Assembly (NCBI GenBank): GCA_016789405.1
Contig: JAEUPQ010000034.1
Location: forward strand, 64,001-128,000
Length of the DNA stretch: 64,000 bases
Source of the DNA: Lysobacteraceae bacterium
Lineage (GTDB): Bacteria > Pseudomonadota > Gammaproteobacteria > Xanthomonadales > Xanthomonadaceae
Reading direction: 5' to 3'
Below, piece after piece: positions 42,901-53,700 of this stretch. Made by a program: the position numbers and the translations under genes. Numbering within the stretch: position 1 is the first letter of the stretch; each line of letters opens with the position of its first letter. The notes beneath the pieces were generated by a model. The model saw only the letters and a list, made by a program, of their open reading frames with translations, was not told where the DNA came from and made no database searches.

Positions 42901-43388
42901 CCGGCGCGGAATCCGAATTCGCGCAGCGCGCGATGGCAGAAGCCGTGGATGGTCGAGATCGTGGCCTCGTCGATCTGCAGCAGCGCGGCTTCGACGCGCT
43001 CTCGCACGCGCGCCTCGCCCTCGCGTGCGATGGCGGCGCGCAGCACCGCCATCGTCGGCACGGCTTCGCCCTGCGGATCGTCCTGCGGCGCGTCGAGGAG
43101 CCGACGCGCCAGGCGCAGGCGACGACGCACGCGCTGGCGGAGTTCCTGCGTCGCTGCGCGCGTGAAGGTCACGGCGAGGATCTGCGACATCGTCGCGCCG
43201 CGCTCCAGCAGCAGGCGCAGCACCAGCGTCGTCAGCGTGAAGGTCTTGCCGGTGCCTGCGCTGGCTTCGATCAGGCGCACGCCGTCGAGCGGCAGCTGCA
43301 GGCCGACATCGCGTGCCGGCACCTCGCGGGCCGCGTCGTCCGGCACGTGCGGCGTGGATGCGCCGAACAGCGGCAGCTGCGTGCTCAT
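39972..43388 (-). CDS. recB: RecBCD enzyme subunit RecB
   Basis: The product is 1138 residues. The N-terminal helicase has Walker A EASAGTGKTFTLTTL (about 41-55) and UvrD-like motifs (LAVTFTRAATQELRQRV). The C-terminal nuclease domain shows GLMHGYVDLVYRD and VLDYKTNRLP, the D-x-K metal-binding set of the lambda-exonuclease fold. RecB carries the slow 3'-5' motor and the only nuclease of the complex. The start at 43388 overlaps the recC stop; the in-frame reading upstream lies inside recC and is rejected. Confidence 0.97.
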   Translation of the reverse strand: MSTQLPLFGASTPHVPDDAAREVPARDVGLQLPLDGVRLIEASAGTGKTFTLTTLVLRLLLERGATMSQILAVTFTRAATQELRQRVRRRLRLARRLLDAPQDDPQGEAVPTMAVLRAAIAREGEARVRERVEAALLQIDEATISTIHGFCHRALREFGFRAGLLAEQRVIDDAGEVWAEVAAEVWRAASNGMPGEGDVDLHPLMSMLWDSPGALAGDLPKLCDPLRALHPERDESEMAAALHALRDTAVARYEALMARRGLCDQDRLIERVWRASDDADFAAALSARWPYRLIDEFQDTDPRQWDIFKRMHEAGEDEAARDAAPRWLCLIGDPKQAIYRFRGGDLGTYLAAKAYTIARGGESAVVVLGANHRSTPAVLRAIETVFTAHDLPFHVDAIEFVPVDAGSEARDDDLRIREDVVPGMTLHWLPRAPHDPKGPPNSALRKGLRNKDDEFEVMRDAATSAIAGLLAQGTLRVGDGVRPLRPADIAVLTQTNDQAASMQRALTRIGIAAATLSGANVFAGEAAEDLHALLASLLEPADTGRFRAALSTRLLGFDAAAIQALDTDDRAQQDWLARFAESADAWRQRGPLPAVLPFIVDAATRWLGEAEGQRRLTDTLHLAELLQAESALRAGAAELLQWFARQRADATNDETRQLRLESDAGMVQIVTVHKSKGLEYPVVVLPFAAWRGEPPTRGLVVREFHDAQGRPARAWMRKDVLEPRQADAIGPQVQREEQAELQRQLYVALTRARHALHVVWSRNAQVEATALHWILHSGAQTGRKDDALDYAGMQARIEQLAAASGGSIVVRPFDPAAPLPRPVRTEDDTPAVAPRAPRRTLSGGLRLHSFSSLHARSDDGDGLRGDSARGAGDESLAVVEPDADETSLGGTTFGNAVHAVLEEADAAAWRRAAGDDEDQVPASQRDLLERALRRQGLAITPSHLAQTARLVSHALNVALPGGVRLCAWPENRVIRELPFHFRLRPLRIEALHALLQDHGYPRARKPAAGALDGLMHGYVDLVYRDAHGRHHVLDYKTNRLPAYDPDSLRRAVQVQDYDLQYLIYLVALRRWLRLRHGDDYEDARHLGGAAYLFLRGIDPSAEGGDEGDRSRRGVHIDPVDPALLAALDAFFDGEGGVR

Positions 43389-46300
43389 GCGCCCGTTCCC
43401 ACGAGATCGAACACGCGCACGGCGACGTCGCGGAAGCGTGCGCCGAATCGACCGCCGATGGCGTCGAGCAGACCCTCCGGGCGGAACGCCAGGCGCAGCC
43501 ATGGATCGTCGCGCTCGCCATCGAACTGATGCGGCGCATACGCATCGCAGGCCTTGCGCCACGCGCCGGCGACATCGCCCTTGCCGGCCAGCGTTTCGGC
43601 GTAGGCAAAGGCCGATTTGGGCGTGAACGGCAGCGGCGCGCGCTGGCCCTCGCGCCACAGTGCCAGCAGGTTCGCCAGGCGTTCGCGCGCCTGTTCGCGC
43701 GACACGCCGCTCCACGCGAGCTCGATGACCTGCTTTCGTCCGGTGTCCTTGCCCTTTTCCTTGACGCTTTCGAGACCGAGCAGCCGCGTCGTCGCAGCCT
43801 CGCCCAGCGCGGACGCGAGCAGCAGGTGATCAATGCCCGCATGCAGCCGGCGCTTGCCGTTGAGGCTGCCGGCGGTGGCGATCACGCGCTGCCCGTCATG
43901 CACGTCGTCGAAACGAAAATCGATGCCGAGGCCAGCGTCGCCCTGGACCACCGATGCCGTCGAATCACCGGTAGCGGCACTCTGCGCGACGCGCAGGCTG
44001 CCGGCATCGACGGCCGCGTCTTCCGCCAACTGCTCGCCGTCGCGTCCGGTCGGCAGCAGGCCGCGTGCGCGCAGGCGGCGCGGCGCGTCGTCGGGATCGG
44101 CGCTCGCGTCCTCGGCGAGCAGCGCTTCGAGCACGTGGTAGCGCAGCAGCCGGTCGTGGCCCATCGGCTCGCGGTCAGGCACGTCGTCCGCGTCCTCGGG
44201 CAGGCGCAGGCCCAGGCGGTCGCGCAGCCAGGCCTTCGCCGGATTGGCGAAGAAGCGCTGCAGCGCGCCCGCGTCCGGCATGTCGATGTCATTGGCGCGG
44301 TCTTCAAGCGCACCATCGTCCGTCGCCAGCGCGTCGATGACGAAGGCCGGCGCCGGACGCAGCGCGTGCGCGGGGACCGGTGCGGCCTGCCATTCCCTGC
44401 GATACGAGAAGCGCCTCGGCTCGAAGCCGCCGTCGTCGCCGGCCCCGAAGGCGCGCGGCGAGAACGGTTGCAGCGGGTGTTCGATGCAGAGCGCGTCGCG
44501 AACCGTTTCGCCATGCATGGCTTCGACGACGTCGAGCAGTTCGGCGACCACCGGCGACGGTTCGCGCACGCTGCCATCGCGGGCATCGCGGCCGCCGTAG
44601 CTGAGGTAGAACACGTCGCCGGCTGCGCACAGCAACTGCAGGAACAGGAAGCGGTCGTCCTCGCGCACCGAACGGTCGCCGAGCCGGCGCGGCGCACGGC
44701 CCTGGATGGCGTCGACGAGGCGGTTGATGTCGTCGCTCGGTTCGCGACGCGGATAGGCATCGGCGTCGAGGCCGAGCAGGCAGATCACGCGGAACGGCAC
44801 GGTGCGCAGCGGCACCATGCCGGCGAATACGACGCCTCCGGACAACCACGGCCGATGCGGCGATGCGCTTTCGAGGGTCTCGCGCAGCGCGTGCTGCACG
44901 AGGGCCGCCGGCAGCGGGCCGGCAGCGGCGGCTTCGTTCGCGAAATCGTCCAGGGTTTCGAGCAGCAGGCGGCGCGCCTGTGCTTCGGCTTCGTCCTGCG
45001 CCACCGGAGCGAGCAGGCTCGTCAGCAGCGCGGCGAGCGCGTCGCGCCATGCCGATGCATCACGCGCTTCGCGTGCCCAGGCGGCGAACGCGCGCAGGCT
45101 GCGATACAGCGCCAGCGCGCGATCGAGCACGTCGGCATCGGCACCCTCGAGTTCGGGATACGGCGCGATGATCGCCGCGTCCGCGTCGACCACGGCATCG
45201 TCGCCAGCCGCATAGCCACCCAGCAGGCGTTCGATGCCGAACTCGAAACTGTATTCGCGCCAGCGGCCGGCGCCGGCACGTTCGCGCGCCTGTTCGTCCT
45301 CGCCCCAGCGCACGCCCGCGGCCTCGAACCAGTCGTCGATCTTCGCGCGGCGCGCGTCGTCCAGCCCCAGCGCATGCGCCACCGCCGGCGTGGCCAGCAG
45401 GTCGCGGAACAGCCCTGCGGTCAGCGGCGCATCCGCCAGGCCGACCAAGGTCGGCAGCATCGGCACCAGCGGATGCGACTGCACCTGCGGACGGTCAGCG
45501 AGCGAGAACGGGATCCAGCGCGGATCGTCCGGCGCGATGCCGCCGAACACCGCACGCGCCAGCGGCAGGTATTCAGCGATGTCGGGCGCGAGGACGGCGA
45601 TCTGCGACGGCTGCAGCGGCGGGTCGAAGCGTGGGTCGTCCAGCAGTCCGCGCAGCTGGTCGTGCAGCACCTCGACTTCGCGCAGCTTCGAATGACAGGC
45701 ATGCAACTGCAGGGACACGTCGCCGCGGTCCAAATCCCGTGGCGCGGGCGCGGCACGATCCAGCACGTCCTGCTGCAGTCGATGCAGCAGCGTGTCGCGA
45801 CCCGGCGCGTCGAAGCACTCCAGTTCGGTGTGCGGCAGCAGTACATCGTAGGCGAACAGCTGCGCGACGATCTCGCGGCCACCGGCGCCCCAGGCCATCA
45901 GCAGCGGGTTGTCGCGCTGTGCATCGGCCAGCGCTGCAGGCAGCGATTGCGGTCCCTCGCGACGCAGGCGTTCGCGCAGCGACTCCACGTCGCCCCAGTA
46001 TTCGGCGGACGGCGTGGGCAGGTGGAAATCGAGATCGATCCATTGTCCGACCACGGCCAGCAGGTGCAGCACGTCCGGAGACACATGGATGGTGCCGAAC
46101 GCGACGAGGCGGGGCGGCAGGCCCGGCGGCGGCGTGCCGATCGCGTGCGCGGCGTCGCGGTCGTAACGCGCCAGCCAGTCGGCCAGCAGCGATGCGCGGT
46201 GCGCGCCTGGCTGGCGGCGCAGCTGTCGCCACAGCTGGGCCTGCCAGTCGTCGCGGCTGTCGACATGTCCCGCTTCCCAGTCGCGCAGCCAGTCGGGACG

Positions 46301-46774
46301 ATAGGCCTGGTACTTGTCGAAGGCACCGGCCAGCGCATCCGCCAGGCCGTAGCGGGCCATCGCGGCCTGCACCGCCTGCGCCACCCCGTCCAGGCCCGTG
46401 CCCGAGGCGCGACGCAGGTGACGACGCACCGGCGACGGCAACGCGCCCGGGTCGGCGCCAAGAAGGGCATAGAGGCGCCAGCGCAGGTGTTCGCGATCCC
46501 AGGGCGACTGGTCGGGCAGGTCGGCGCGATCCGCGCGCAACAGCCGCCAGACGAATTCGGAGGGCGTGCACAGGTCGAGATTGGCCGCGACGCCATGGCG
46601 CTCGGCCAGGGTCTGCAGCAGCCAGTGCCGCAGCGTCGGCTGCGGGATCAGGATCACGTCCGGCGCCAGCGAGTCCACGTCCAGCGGCATGGCCAGGCGC
46701 TCGCCCAGCACCGCCGCCAGCCGGTCGAGCCGGTTGCCGGAAATCAGGCGGAAGCGGGTGGAGGCGGTCGGCAT
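43385..46774 (-). CDS. recC: RecBCD enzyme subunit RecC
   Basis: The product is 1129 residues. It is a degenerate helicase/nuclease without intact Walker motifs, as expected for RecC, and it recognises the Chi site. Typical segments include LIPQPTLRHWLLQTLAERHG at the N-terminus and FRVICLLGLDADAYPRREPS before the inactive nuclease-like C-terminus. Starts are GTG at 46783 or ATG at 46774; neither has a clear ribosome binding site, and the ATG is preferred. It is the first gene of recC-recB-recD. Confidence 0.96.
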   Translation of the reverse strand: MPTASTRFRLISGNRLDRLAAVLGERLAMPLDVDSLAPDVILIPQPTLRHWLLQTLAERHGVAANLDLCTPSEFVWRLLRADRADLPDQSPWDREHLRWRLYALLGADPGALPSPVRRHLRRASGTGLDGVAQAVQAAMARYGLADALAGAFDKYQAYRPDWLRDWEAGHVDSRDDWQAQLWRQLRRQPGAHRASLLADWLARYDRDAAHAIGTPPPGLPPRLVAFGTIHVSPDVLHLLAVVGQWIDLDFHLPTPSAEYWGDVESLRERLRREGPQSLPAALADAQRDNPLLMAWGAGGREIVAQLFAYDVLLPHTELECFDAPGRDTLLHRLQQDVLDRAAPAPRDLDRGDVSLQLHACHSKLREVEVLHDQLRGLLDDPRFDPPLQPSQIAVLAPDIAEYLPLARAVFGGIAPDDPRWIPFSLADRPQVQSHPLVPMLPTLVGLADAPLTAGLFRDLLATPAVAHALGLDDARRAKIDDWFEAAGVRWGEDEQARERAGAGRWREYSFEFGIERLLGGYAAGDDAVVDADAAIIAPYPELEGADADVLDRALALYRSLRAFAAWAREARDASAWRDALAALLTSLLAPVAQDEAEAQARRLLLETLDDFANEAAAAGPLPAALVQHALRETLESASPHRPWLSGGVVFAGMVPLRTVPFRVICLLGLDADAYPRREPSDDINRLVDAIQGRAPRRLGDRSVREDDRFLFLQLLCAAGDVFYLSYGGRDARDGSVREPSPVVAELLDVVEAMHGETVRDALCIEHPLQPFSPRAFGAGDDGGFEPRRFSYRREWQAAPVPAHALRPAPAFVIDALATDDGALEDRANDIDMPDAGALQRFFANPAKAWLRDRLGLRLPEDADDVPDREPMGHDRLLRYHVLEALLAEDASADPDDAPRRLRARGLLPTGRDGEQLAEDAAVDAGSLRVAQSAATGDSTASVVQGDAGLGIDFRFDDVHDGQRVIATAGSLNGKRRLHAGIDHLLLASALGEAATTRLLGLESVKEKGKDTGRKQVIELAWSGVSREQARERLANLLALWREGQRAPLPFTPKSAFAYAETLAGKGDVAGAWRKACDAYAPHQFDGERDDPWLRLAFRPEGLLDAIGGRFGARFRDVAVRVFDLVGTGA

Positions 46775-46845
46775 CGGCCACACATGATGCCGGAGTGCGC
46801 GCTCCCCCGCTTCCGCGGGTGCAGGGCGTCAATTACGCCCGTGGT

Positions 46846-49800
46846 TCAGAAACGCTTGTCGAGATTCAACTGCGCGCCGTGGTCGCGATCGCCGTCGTCG
46901 CCGACCAGCAGTCGATACGCGACGCCCAGCTGCCAGGCCTGCTCGAACTCGAACTGCAGGCCGAGTCCCAGCTCGAAGCGGTCGCGCGAGAAACCCTGCG
47001 GCTGCACGCGATACACCGGGCCGTCGAGCCAGTCGGCATAACGCAGGCTCGCGTCGCCGCTGCGCTGCAGGTCGTGCTGGTACTCGAGGCGCAGCTGCGG
47101 CGACATCACGCCGAACGAGGTCTGCACCCGGTAATCGAGGCGCAGGCCGAGGTCGACCGTGAACGCACGCATCGACTGGGCGTCGTAATCCAGCGCGTAC
47201 AGCGGATCGCCGGTTTCGGTGTAGGCATCCAGCGTGCCGCGCGTGTATTTCGCACGTCCGTACGGCACCACGCCCCAGCGATCACGCCCGAGGTTGGCGC
47301 CGGCCGTGATCGACGCGAACCACTGGTCGCCATCGCGCTGGCCCCGCACTGTCGCGCCATTGGCCGACACGGTACGACGCAGGTCGTAATCGAGCTGCTG
47401 GTAGCCGAGCAGGCCATCGATGAAGCCACGCTCGCCGAGCGCCCTGCCGCCGTAGACCGCGAAGGTGAAGGCACGCGCATCGACACGGCTGTCGTCCTTG
47501 CCGACCCAGGTGCGATCGTTGCCATAGCCCAGGCCACCGCCGATGACGAAGCGACCGAAGCGGGTATCGGCGCCGATGCTGACGCCTTCGGTTTCGAAAT
47601 CGAGCGCTGCACGACCGTTCGCGGCATCACGATCACCGCTGCGCAGCACGCCGGCCGCCCAGGTGCCGAAGCGCGCATCGCTGTCGCGCGACGCTGCGTC
47701 GCCATCGGCGCCCGCCGGCTCCGCCATCGCCTGGCAACGCTGGCCGGGAATCGCGCCCACCGGGGTCCTGCATTCGTGCGTCGCCGCGAACCCGAGCGCG
47801 TTGTCGAAACCGCGCGCGGAATCGCTGCCGCCATGCAGGCGCTCGAGTCGCTGCTGGAAGTTGCTCATCTGCGTATCGGCGAAGCGGCGCGCGGACATGG
47901 CCTGGGCATCGATCAAGCCACGCACCTCGGCATCCGCCGAAGGATCGGGGCGCGCCACGACGGTGAAGACGATCGTGGCTTCGTTCGAGGTCACCGCGCC
48001 ATTGCTCAGCGTGTAGCGCACCGTCGCCTGGCCGGAGAAGGTCTTCGCGGGAACGAAGCTCAGCACGTAGCGTGCGCTCGCCCCGGTGCCGCTCTGGGCG
48101 ATGGTGGCGGTACCAGCGCCGGCAGGCGCGACCGACACCACCGTCGCACCGGTGAACGGGCCACCGCTGACGCCTTCGGTGAGGTCGACCGCTGCCGTGC
48201 TGCCCGCAGGCATCGTGATGGTGCGCGCGGGAATGACGATCGTCGGCAGGGTGACATCCAGCGTGACCGTCGTGGTCGCCCTGCCGGGCGTGCCGGTGAC
48301 GGCGTCGGTCACGACAACGTCGAAACTGGTTGCTCGCTGCACCGTGGGAATGCCGCTGATCACGCCGCTCTCGCTCATGGTCAGTCCCGCCGGCAACTGA
48401 TGGCCTTGCGCGAGGGCGAAGCGATAGGGCGCCACGCCGCCCTGCACCGTCATCGCGTGGCTGTACGCAAGGCCGATCGATGCATTGGGGAGGACCGCAG
48501 GAGTGATCGTCGGCTGGGATGGCAGGACTCTCAGCAACAGGTTTGCGTACTCGGTATGCCCCGTCGACGCTTCGCGGATTTCCATGTTGATCGGGAAATC
48601 GCCGCTTGCGGTCGGCGTGCCGCTGATCGTGAAGGTACTCGTGGTGACCAGGGCGACATTGCCGTCGACGCCCGGCGTGACGGTCATCCCCGCCGGCAAT
48701 CCCAGGCCGGGCAGCATCTCCATGCCCAGCCGGCCACCGCGCACCTTGAAGGCCACGCGATAGGGCGGGATGCCGCCGACGATCTGGACCGTCTGCGAAT
48801 AGGGCACGCCTGCCGTGGCCGCCGGGATCTGCGACACAGTGAGCGCGGCAGCGGGGACGTTGACCCGATACGTGCGGCGGGCGAAGACGCCGTTCGAGTA
48901 CAGGCCCTGCACGGTGAATTCGATCGGGCCGAAGGTGATGTGGCTGGGCGTTCCGCTGAGCAGGCCGGTCGGCGACAGCGTGATCCCCTGCGGCAATTCG
49001 CCCGACAGCAGCGAAAACTGCGCCGGCCCGGGCCCCGCGACACTCAGACTCAACTGCGTGGAGAAGGGCACGCGCAGGTACATGCTGGGCAATGTCGCCG
49101 GCAGGACCTGAACGTCCGGATCGTTCACGACGAAGACGAAGTGCTGCGTGATGGTCGCCGGCGTACCGATCGTCGAGTCGGTGATGGTGACATCGAAGGG
49201 ATAGAGGCCTGGTGCGGTCGGGGTGCCGGACAGCACGCCATCGGTGGCGCCGAGGCTCATGCCACCAGGCAAACTGCCGCCGCTGACGGCGAAATTGAAG
49301 GGGCCCAATCCTCCGGTCAAGCGAATGGTCGTGCTGTACGGCGTGGCGACCGTCGCCTCCGGCAGCACCTGGGTGTACACGAAGAGCGTCGGCGGTCGGA
49401 TCACGATGCGGTCGTTGCGCGTGATCGTCGTCGACGTGGCATCGGTGACGGTGATGGTGACGTCGAAGTCACCCGACTCGAACGGGATGCCGTCGAGGCC
49501 GGTCGCCGGATCGAAGCTCATGCCCGTGGGCAGGCGGCCCGTCAGTCCGACCGTGTATGGCGCCGTGCCGCCCACGCCGGTGATCGGCTGGCGATAGCGG
49601 ACGCCGGCCATGCCGACCGGCAATGCCGAAGGCGAGATCTCGAACCCCGTCGACAGCACGCGCAGCGAGTAGGTGCGGAAGGCTTCCGCACCATCGGCGA
49701 ACCTCGCCCGCACAGTGAACGGATAGGTGCCGGCCTGCGTCGGCGTTCCGGTGATGGCGCCCGTCGCGCCGAGGCTCACGCCCGGCGGAAGCACGCCCTG

Positions 49801-50601
49801 CACCGTGGCGAAGTTCGTTGGCGTGGACGCACCGCGACCTTCCAACTGCACGCTGTAGGGCGCGCCAAGCGTGGCATCAGGGATCGTGTCCGGCCCGATG
49901 TCGTGCAGGCCGTCGTCGTTGACGTTCAGCACCATGTTGTCGAGCCGGGTGACCGGGCCGATCACGCCGGAACCGGCGGGCGCGCTGAGGCTGTCCCTGA
50001 CTTCCACGATGAAATTCACGTAGCGCTCGCCAGCCGGCGGCGTGCCCGACAGACGACCATCGCTGGTGATGCTCAGCCATGCGGGCTGGTACTGCAGCGA
50101 GAACCGATAAGGCGCCACGCCGCCGCTGGCGCCGAGGTCATGGGTGTACGGCACGCCCACCGTGGCCGCAGGCGGCGTGCTGTTCAGGATCGTGATCGGC
50201 GCCGGCACGACGGGAATGTTGATCGCGAACACCTGCGATGTCTGGCCGACGCCATCGATGACGTCGAAGCGCAGTGCCATCTCGTTGCCGATCGTCGGCG
50301 TCGCCGAAAACAGGCCGCCTGCGGTCAGCGTGCCGGCCGACAGCGAGATCGGCCGGAAGGTGTAAGGCGCTGTGCCACCGCTGGCGGTGAACTGCAGCTG
50401 GTAGGGGCTGTAGATGTAGGACGCGGGCGGCGCGGCCGGAGACACCGTGATCGTGCCGCTTTGCGCAAGCCCGAGCACCGACCAGAGCGACAGCAGGAGC
50501 AGTGCAGCCCACTGCGCGAACCTGAACGGATGTGCTGCGCCACCACGCGATGCGCAGCGGCGAACCAGAGCGGGCAAGGCCGACGAATTGCATGGATTCA
50601 T
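46846..50601 (-). CDS. Autotransporter with putative Ig-like repeats, 1251 residues
   Basis: A long signal region (1 to about 47, with FAQWAALLLLSLWSVLGLAQ) leads to about nine or ten repeats of 90-95 residues. Each repeat ends with a GTP-T-x-G-x-Y/F motif and carries SGGxAPY and LPAGLxL-type turns, which is the putative Ig (He_PIG-like) pattern. A linker (RPDPSADAEVRG, about residue 882, then NFQQRLERLHGG) precedes an autotransporter beta-barrel (about 975-1251) that ends in Phe, the outer-membrane insertion signal. It should display the repeats on the cell surface. The start at 50601 has AAGGAC upstream. It is a paralogue of the next gene. Confidence 0.88.
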   Translation of the reverse strand: MNPCNSSALPALVRRCASRGGAAHPFRFAQWAALLLLSLWSVLGLAQSGTITVSPAAPPASYIYSPYQLQFTASGGTAPYTFRPISLSAGTLTAGGLFSATPTIGNEMALRFDVIDGVGQTSQVFAINIPVVPAPITILNSTPPAATVGVPYTHDLGASGGVAPYRFSLQYQPAWLSITSDGRLSGTPPAGERYVNFIVEVRDSLSAPAGSGVIGPVTRLDNMVLNVNDDGLHDIGPDTIPDATLGAPYSVQLEGRGASTPTNFATVQGVLPPGVSLGATGAITGTPTQAGTYPFTVRARFADGAEAFRTYSLRVLSTGFEISPSALPVGMAGVRYRQPITGVGGTAPYTVGLTGRLPTGMSFDPATGLDGIPFESGDFDVTITVTDATSTTITRNDRIVIRPPTLFVYTQVLPEATVATPYSTTIRLTGGLGPFNFAVSGGSLPGGMSLGATDGVLSGTPTAPGLYPFDVTITDSTIGTPATITQHFVFVVNDPDVQVLPATLPSMYLRVPFSTQLSLSVAGPGPAQFSLLSGELPQGITLSPTGLLSGTPSHITFGPIEFTVQGLYSNGVFARRTYRVNVPAAALTVSQIPAATAGVPYSQTVQIVGGIPPYRVAFKVRGGRLGMEMLPGLGLPAGMTVTPGVDGNVALVTTSTFTISGTPTASGDFPINMEIREASTGHTEYANLLLRVLPSQPTITPAVLPNASIGLAYSHAMTVQGGVAPYRFALAQGHQLPAGLTMSESGVISGIPTVQRATSFDVVVTDAVTGTPGRATTTVTLDVTLPTIVIPARTITMPAGSTAAVDLTEGVSGGPFTGATVVSVAPAGAGTATIAQSGTGASARYVLSFVPAKTFSGQATVRYTLSNGAVTSNEATIVFTVVARPDPSADAEVRGLIDAQAMSARRFADTQMSNFQQRLERLHGGSDSARGFDNALGFAATHECRTPVGAIPGQRCQAMAEPAGADGDAASRDSDARFGTWAAGVLRSGDRDAANGRAALDFETEGVSIGADTRFGRFVIGGGLGYGNDRTWVGKDDSRVDARAFTFAVYGGRALGERGFIDGLLGYQQLDYDLRRTVSANGATVRGQRDGDQWFASITAGANLGRDRWGVVPYGRAKYTRGTLDAYTETGDPLYALDYDAQSMRAFTVDLGLRLDYRVQTSFGVMSPQLRLEYQHDLQRSGDASLRYADWLDGPVYRVQPQGFSRDRFELGLGLQFEFEQAWQLGVAYRLLVGDDGDRDHGAQLNLDKRF

Positions 50602-50726
50602 GGGCGACGGAGTCCTTTGCGTGTCACAGGCCGCAAAGATTACTCCCCTTGCACGTTTCATCGCATGACCGAGTCGGCGGCATGCGCTGAAACGGTGTCC
50701 CGGACCGGGCGACGGCGATCACCCCC

Positions 50727-50763
50727 AAAATGACAGCGCCGCTGCGGTGAGGCAGCGGCGCTG
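50727..50763 (-). terminator. Rho-independent-type terminator after the large autotransporter
   Basis: On the minus strand, 26 bases after the stop at 50790, a perfect 12-bp stem CAGCGCCGCTGC / GCAGCGGCGCTG with a 6-base loop is followed by TCATTTT. The position and strong GC stem make it a good terminator for the 2.3-kb-residue autotransporter and separate it from the upstream region of the next one. Confidence 0.75.
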
Positions 50764-50789
50764 GGTACATCAGGCGAAAGCAGACTGGA

Positions 50790-53700
50790 TCAGAACTTCT
50801 TGTCCACGTTCAGCTGCACACCGTGGTCGCGGTCGTCGCCGTTGCCGATCAGGCCGCGGTAGTCGAGCTTGAACGACCAGTCGTTGTCCAGGTCGAACAG
50901 GAAGCCCAGGCCGAACATCCAGCGGCTGCGGTCGAAGTCCGAGAACGTCGCGCGGTAGAACGGACCGACCGGCAGGTCTGCGTAACGCATCGTCTGCGCA
51001 GCGCCGCCCTTGAAGTCGTGCTGGTATTCCACCCGGAACTGCGGCGAGAACCGACCCCACGAGGTCTCGCGGCTGTAGTCGATCCGCACGCCGGCGTTAC
51101 CCGTCGTCGTGTCGACCTCCATCTCCTCGTAGCGCAGCGCGAAGATTGCGTCGCCGCTCTCGGTGTAGCCGTTCAGCCTCGCCTTCGCCACGTCCACGCG
51201 GGCGTAAGGGGTGAACTGCCAGTTGCCCGCGCCGATGTCCGCACCTGCCGACACCGACCCGAACCACTGCGAACCACCGCGGCTGCCGTGCACGAAGTTC
51301 CCGTTCGTCGTCACGAACCGGCGCAGGTCGTAATCGAGGTTCTGGTAGCCCCACAGGCCGTCGAGGAAGAACACGTCGCCAGGGCTGTAGCTGCCGTACA
51401 GCGCGACGCTGTACGCACGACCCTCGCTGCGGCTGCCGTTCTGGCCCACGTCGCTGCTGTCGGTGCCGTAGCCCACGCCACCGCCGAGCACGAACGCATC
51501 GTTGAAGCGGTAATCCAGGCCGAAGCTGACGCCATCGGTCTCGAAGTCGACATCGGCGCTGCCGTTGCGACCATCGTGGTTGCCCGAGCGGATCATGCCC
51601 GAGGCCCAGATGCCGAAGGCCTTGTTGCCGTTGCCGCTGCCGCCACCCTGGCCGGCACCGTTGCCCAGGCCATTGCCGCGACCATTGCCCACTCCGCCGC
51701 CGATGCTGTCGCCCGCGTTCGGGCGGTCGCAGCGACGACCCGGGATGCTGCCCACCATTTCAGGGCAGTACTGGTCGTAGGACACGCTCAGGCCATTGTC
51801 GAAACCACCGCCGCTGCCCGCACCATGCAAGCGCTCCAGGCGCTGCTGGAAGTTGTTGATCTGCGTGGTCGCGAAACGACGGGTCGCATCGGCCTGCGAC
51901 TCGATCAGGCCGCGCACTTCCGGATCACGCGAGGGATCAGGACGCTGGATGACGGTGATCGCGTAGGCACGCGTGCCGGTGAAGCCCAGTGCATCGGTGG
52001 CACGGATGGTGAAGTTGAAGGCACCCGTGACCGTCGGCGCACCGCTGATCGTGCCGTTGGCATTGAGCGTCACGCCCGCCGGCAGCGCACCCGCCGACAC
52101 CGCGAAGGTGTACGGCGCGGTACCACCCACGGCATTGATGACGTGGTTGTAGGGCACTGCGAACACCGCATTGGGCAGGACCGGCGGATTCACCGTGATC
52201 GTCGGCACCGACAGCGTCAGCGTGTAGGCCACCGTGACCGTGCCGGCGGTGCCGGTGGTGCTGTCGGTCGCGGTGACGCTGAAGTTGAACGTGCCTGCCA
52301 CCGTCGGGGTGCCCGACAGCACGCCTGCCGGCGTGAAGGTCAGGCCAGCCGGCAGCGCACCCGCGCTGATCGCGTAGGTGTACGGCGCGATGCCACCCGA
52401 GGCGGTGAACGTCTGCGTGTAGGCCACGCCCGCAGTGCCGGCCGGCACCGTCGCAGGCGTCAGCGTGAGCGAAGGCACGGCGATGGTCAGCGTGTAGTTG
52501 TTGGTGACCGTGGCCGCCGTTCCACCGGTGCTGTCGGTCACGGTCACGCTGATGTTGAACGTGCCCGATTGCGTCGGCGTGCCGCTGAAGGTCAGCGTGG
52601 CGGTGTTGAAGGTCAGGCCGGTCGGGAGCGCACCGGTCTGCGTCACGGTGTACGGCGCGATGCCGCCACTGATCGTCAGCACCTGGTTGTAGGCCGTACC
52701 TGCCGTGCCCGCCGGCAGCGTGGCCGGGTTGAGGGTGATCGTCGGCACCGCCACCACCACCGTGTAGGCGCGGCTTGCCGCCTGGCCGAACGTGTCGGTC
52801 GCCGTCACGGTGAAGTTGAAGGTACCCGACGCCGTGGTGGTGCCGGACAGCGCACCGCCAGTCGACAGGCTCAGGCCGGTCGGCAGCGCGCCGGCAGTCA
52901 CCGTGAAGGCGTACGGAGCAACGCCGCCGGTCGCGGTGATCGACTGGCTGTACGCCAGGCCGGCCGTGGTGTTGGGCAGGGAGGCCGGGTCGATCGTGAT
53001 GGTCGGGGCCGGCACGTCGATCGTGTAGTTCTGCGCGATCGAGAACGGCGCACCGGCACCGGTCAGCACGGTGTCGGTGGCGGTGACCGTGATGGCATAG
53101 CTGCCCGGGACGGTCGGCGTGCCCGAGATGGTGTTGCCGCTGAAGCTCAGGCCTGCCGGCAGCGTGCCGGTCAGCACGTAGTTGTAGGGACCCGGGCTGC
53201 CTGCCGCAGTGAACGCCTGCGAGTACGGCGCGCCATAGGTCGCGGTCAGCGTGCCAGCCGCAGGCGTCATCGTCAGCACCGGAGCGGCAATCGTCACCGT
53301 GTAGGCGCGGCTGCCGGTCTGGCCGTTGGCGTCGGTCGCGGTCACCGTGAAGCTGTAGGTACCGACCTCGAAGCTCGTGCCCGACAGCGCACCGCTGCTG
53401 CCCAGGGTGATGCCGCTCGGCAGCGAACCGGCCGTCAGCGCGAAGCCGTAGGGCGACGCGCCACCGGACGCGGTGAGCGTCTGGCTGTAGGCCGTGCCGG
53501 CCACCGGATCAGGCAGCGTCGCCGGGTTGACCACGATGGTCGGGGCCGGGACGTCGATCGTGTAGTTCTGCGCGATCGAGAACGGCGCGCCCACGCCGGT
53601 CATCAGGGTATCGGTGGCGGTGATCGTGATCGGGTAGCTGCCCGGCACGGTCGGCGTACCCGAGATCGTGTTGCCGCTGAAGCTCAGGCCTGCCGGCAGC

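Noticed and set aside
39744..47041. Long plus-strand open frames opposite recB and recC
   Set aside because: They are Arg/Gln/His-rich with no recognisable domain, while the minus strand encodes intact recB and recC.
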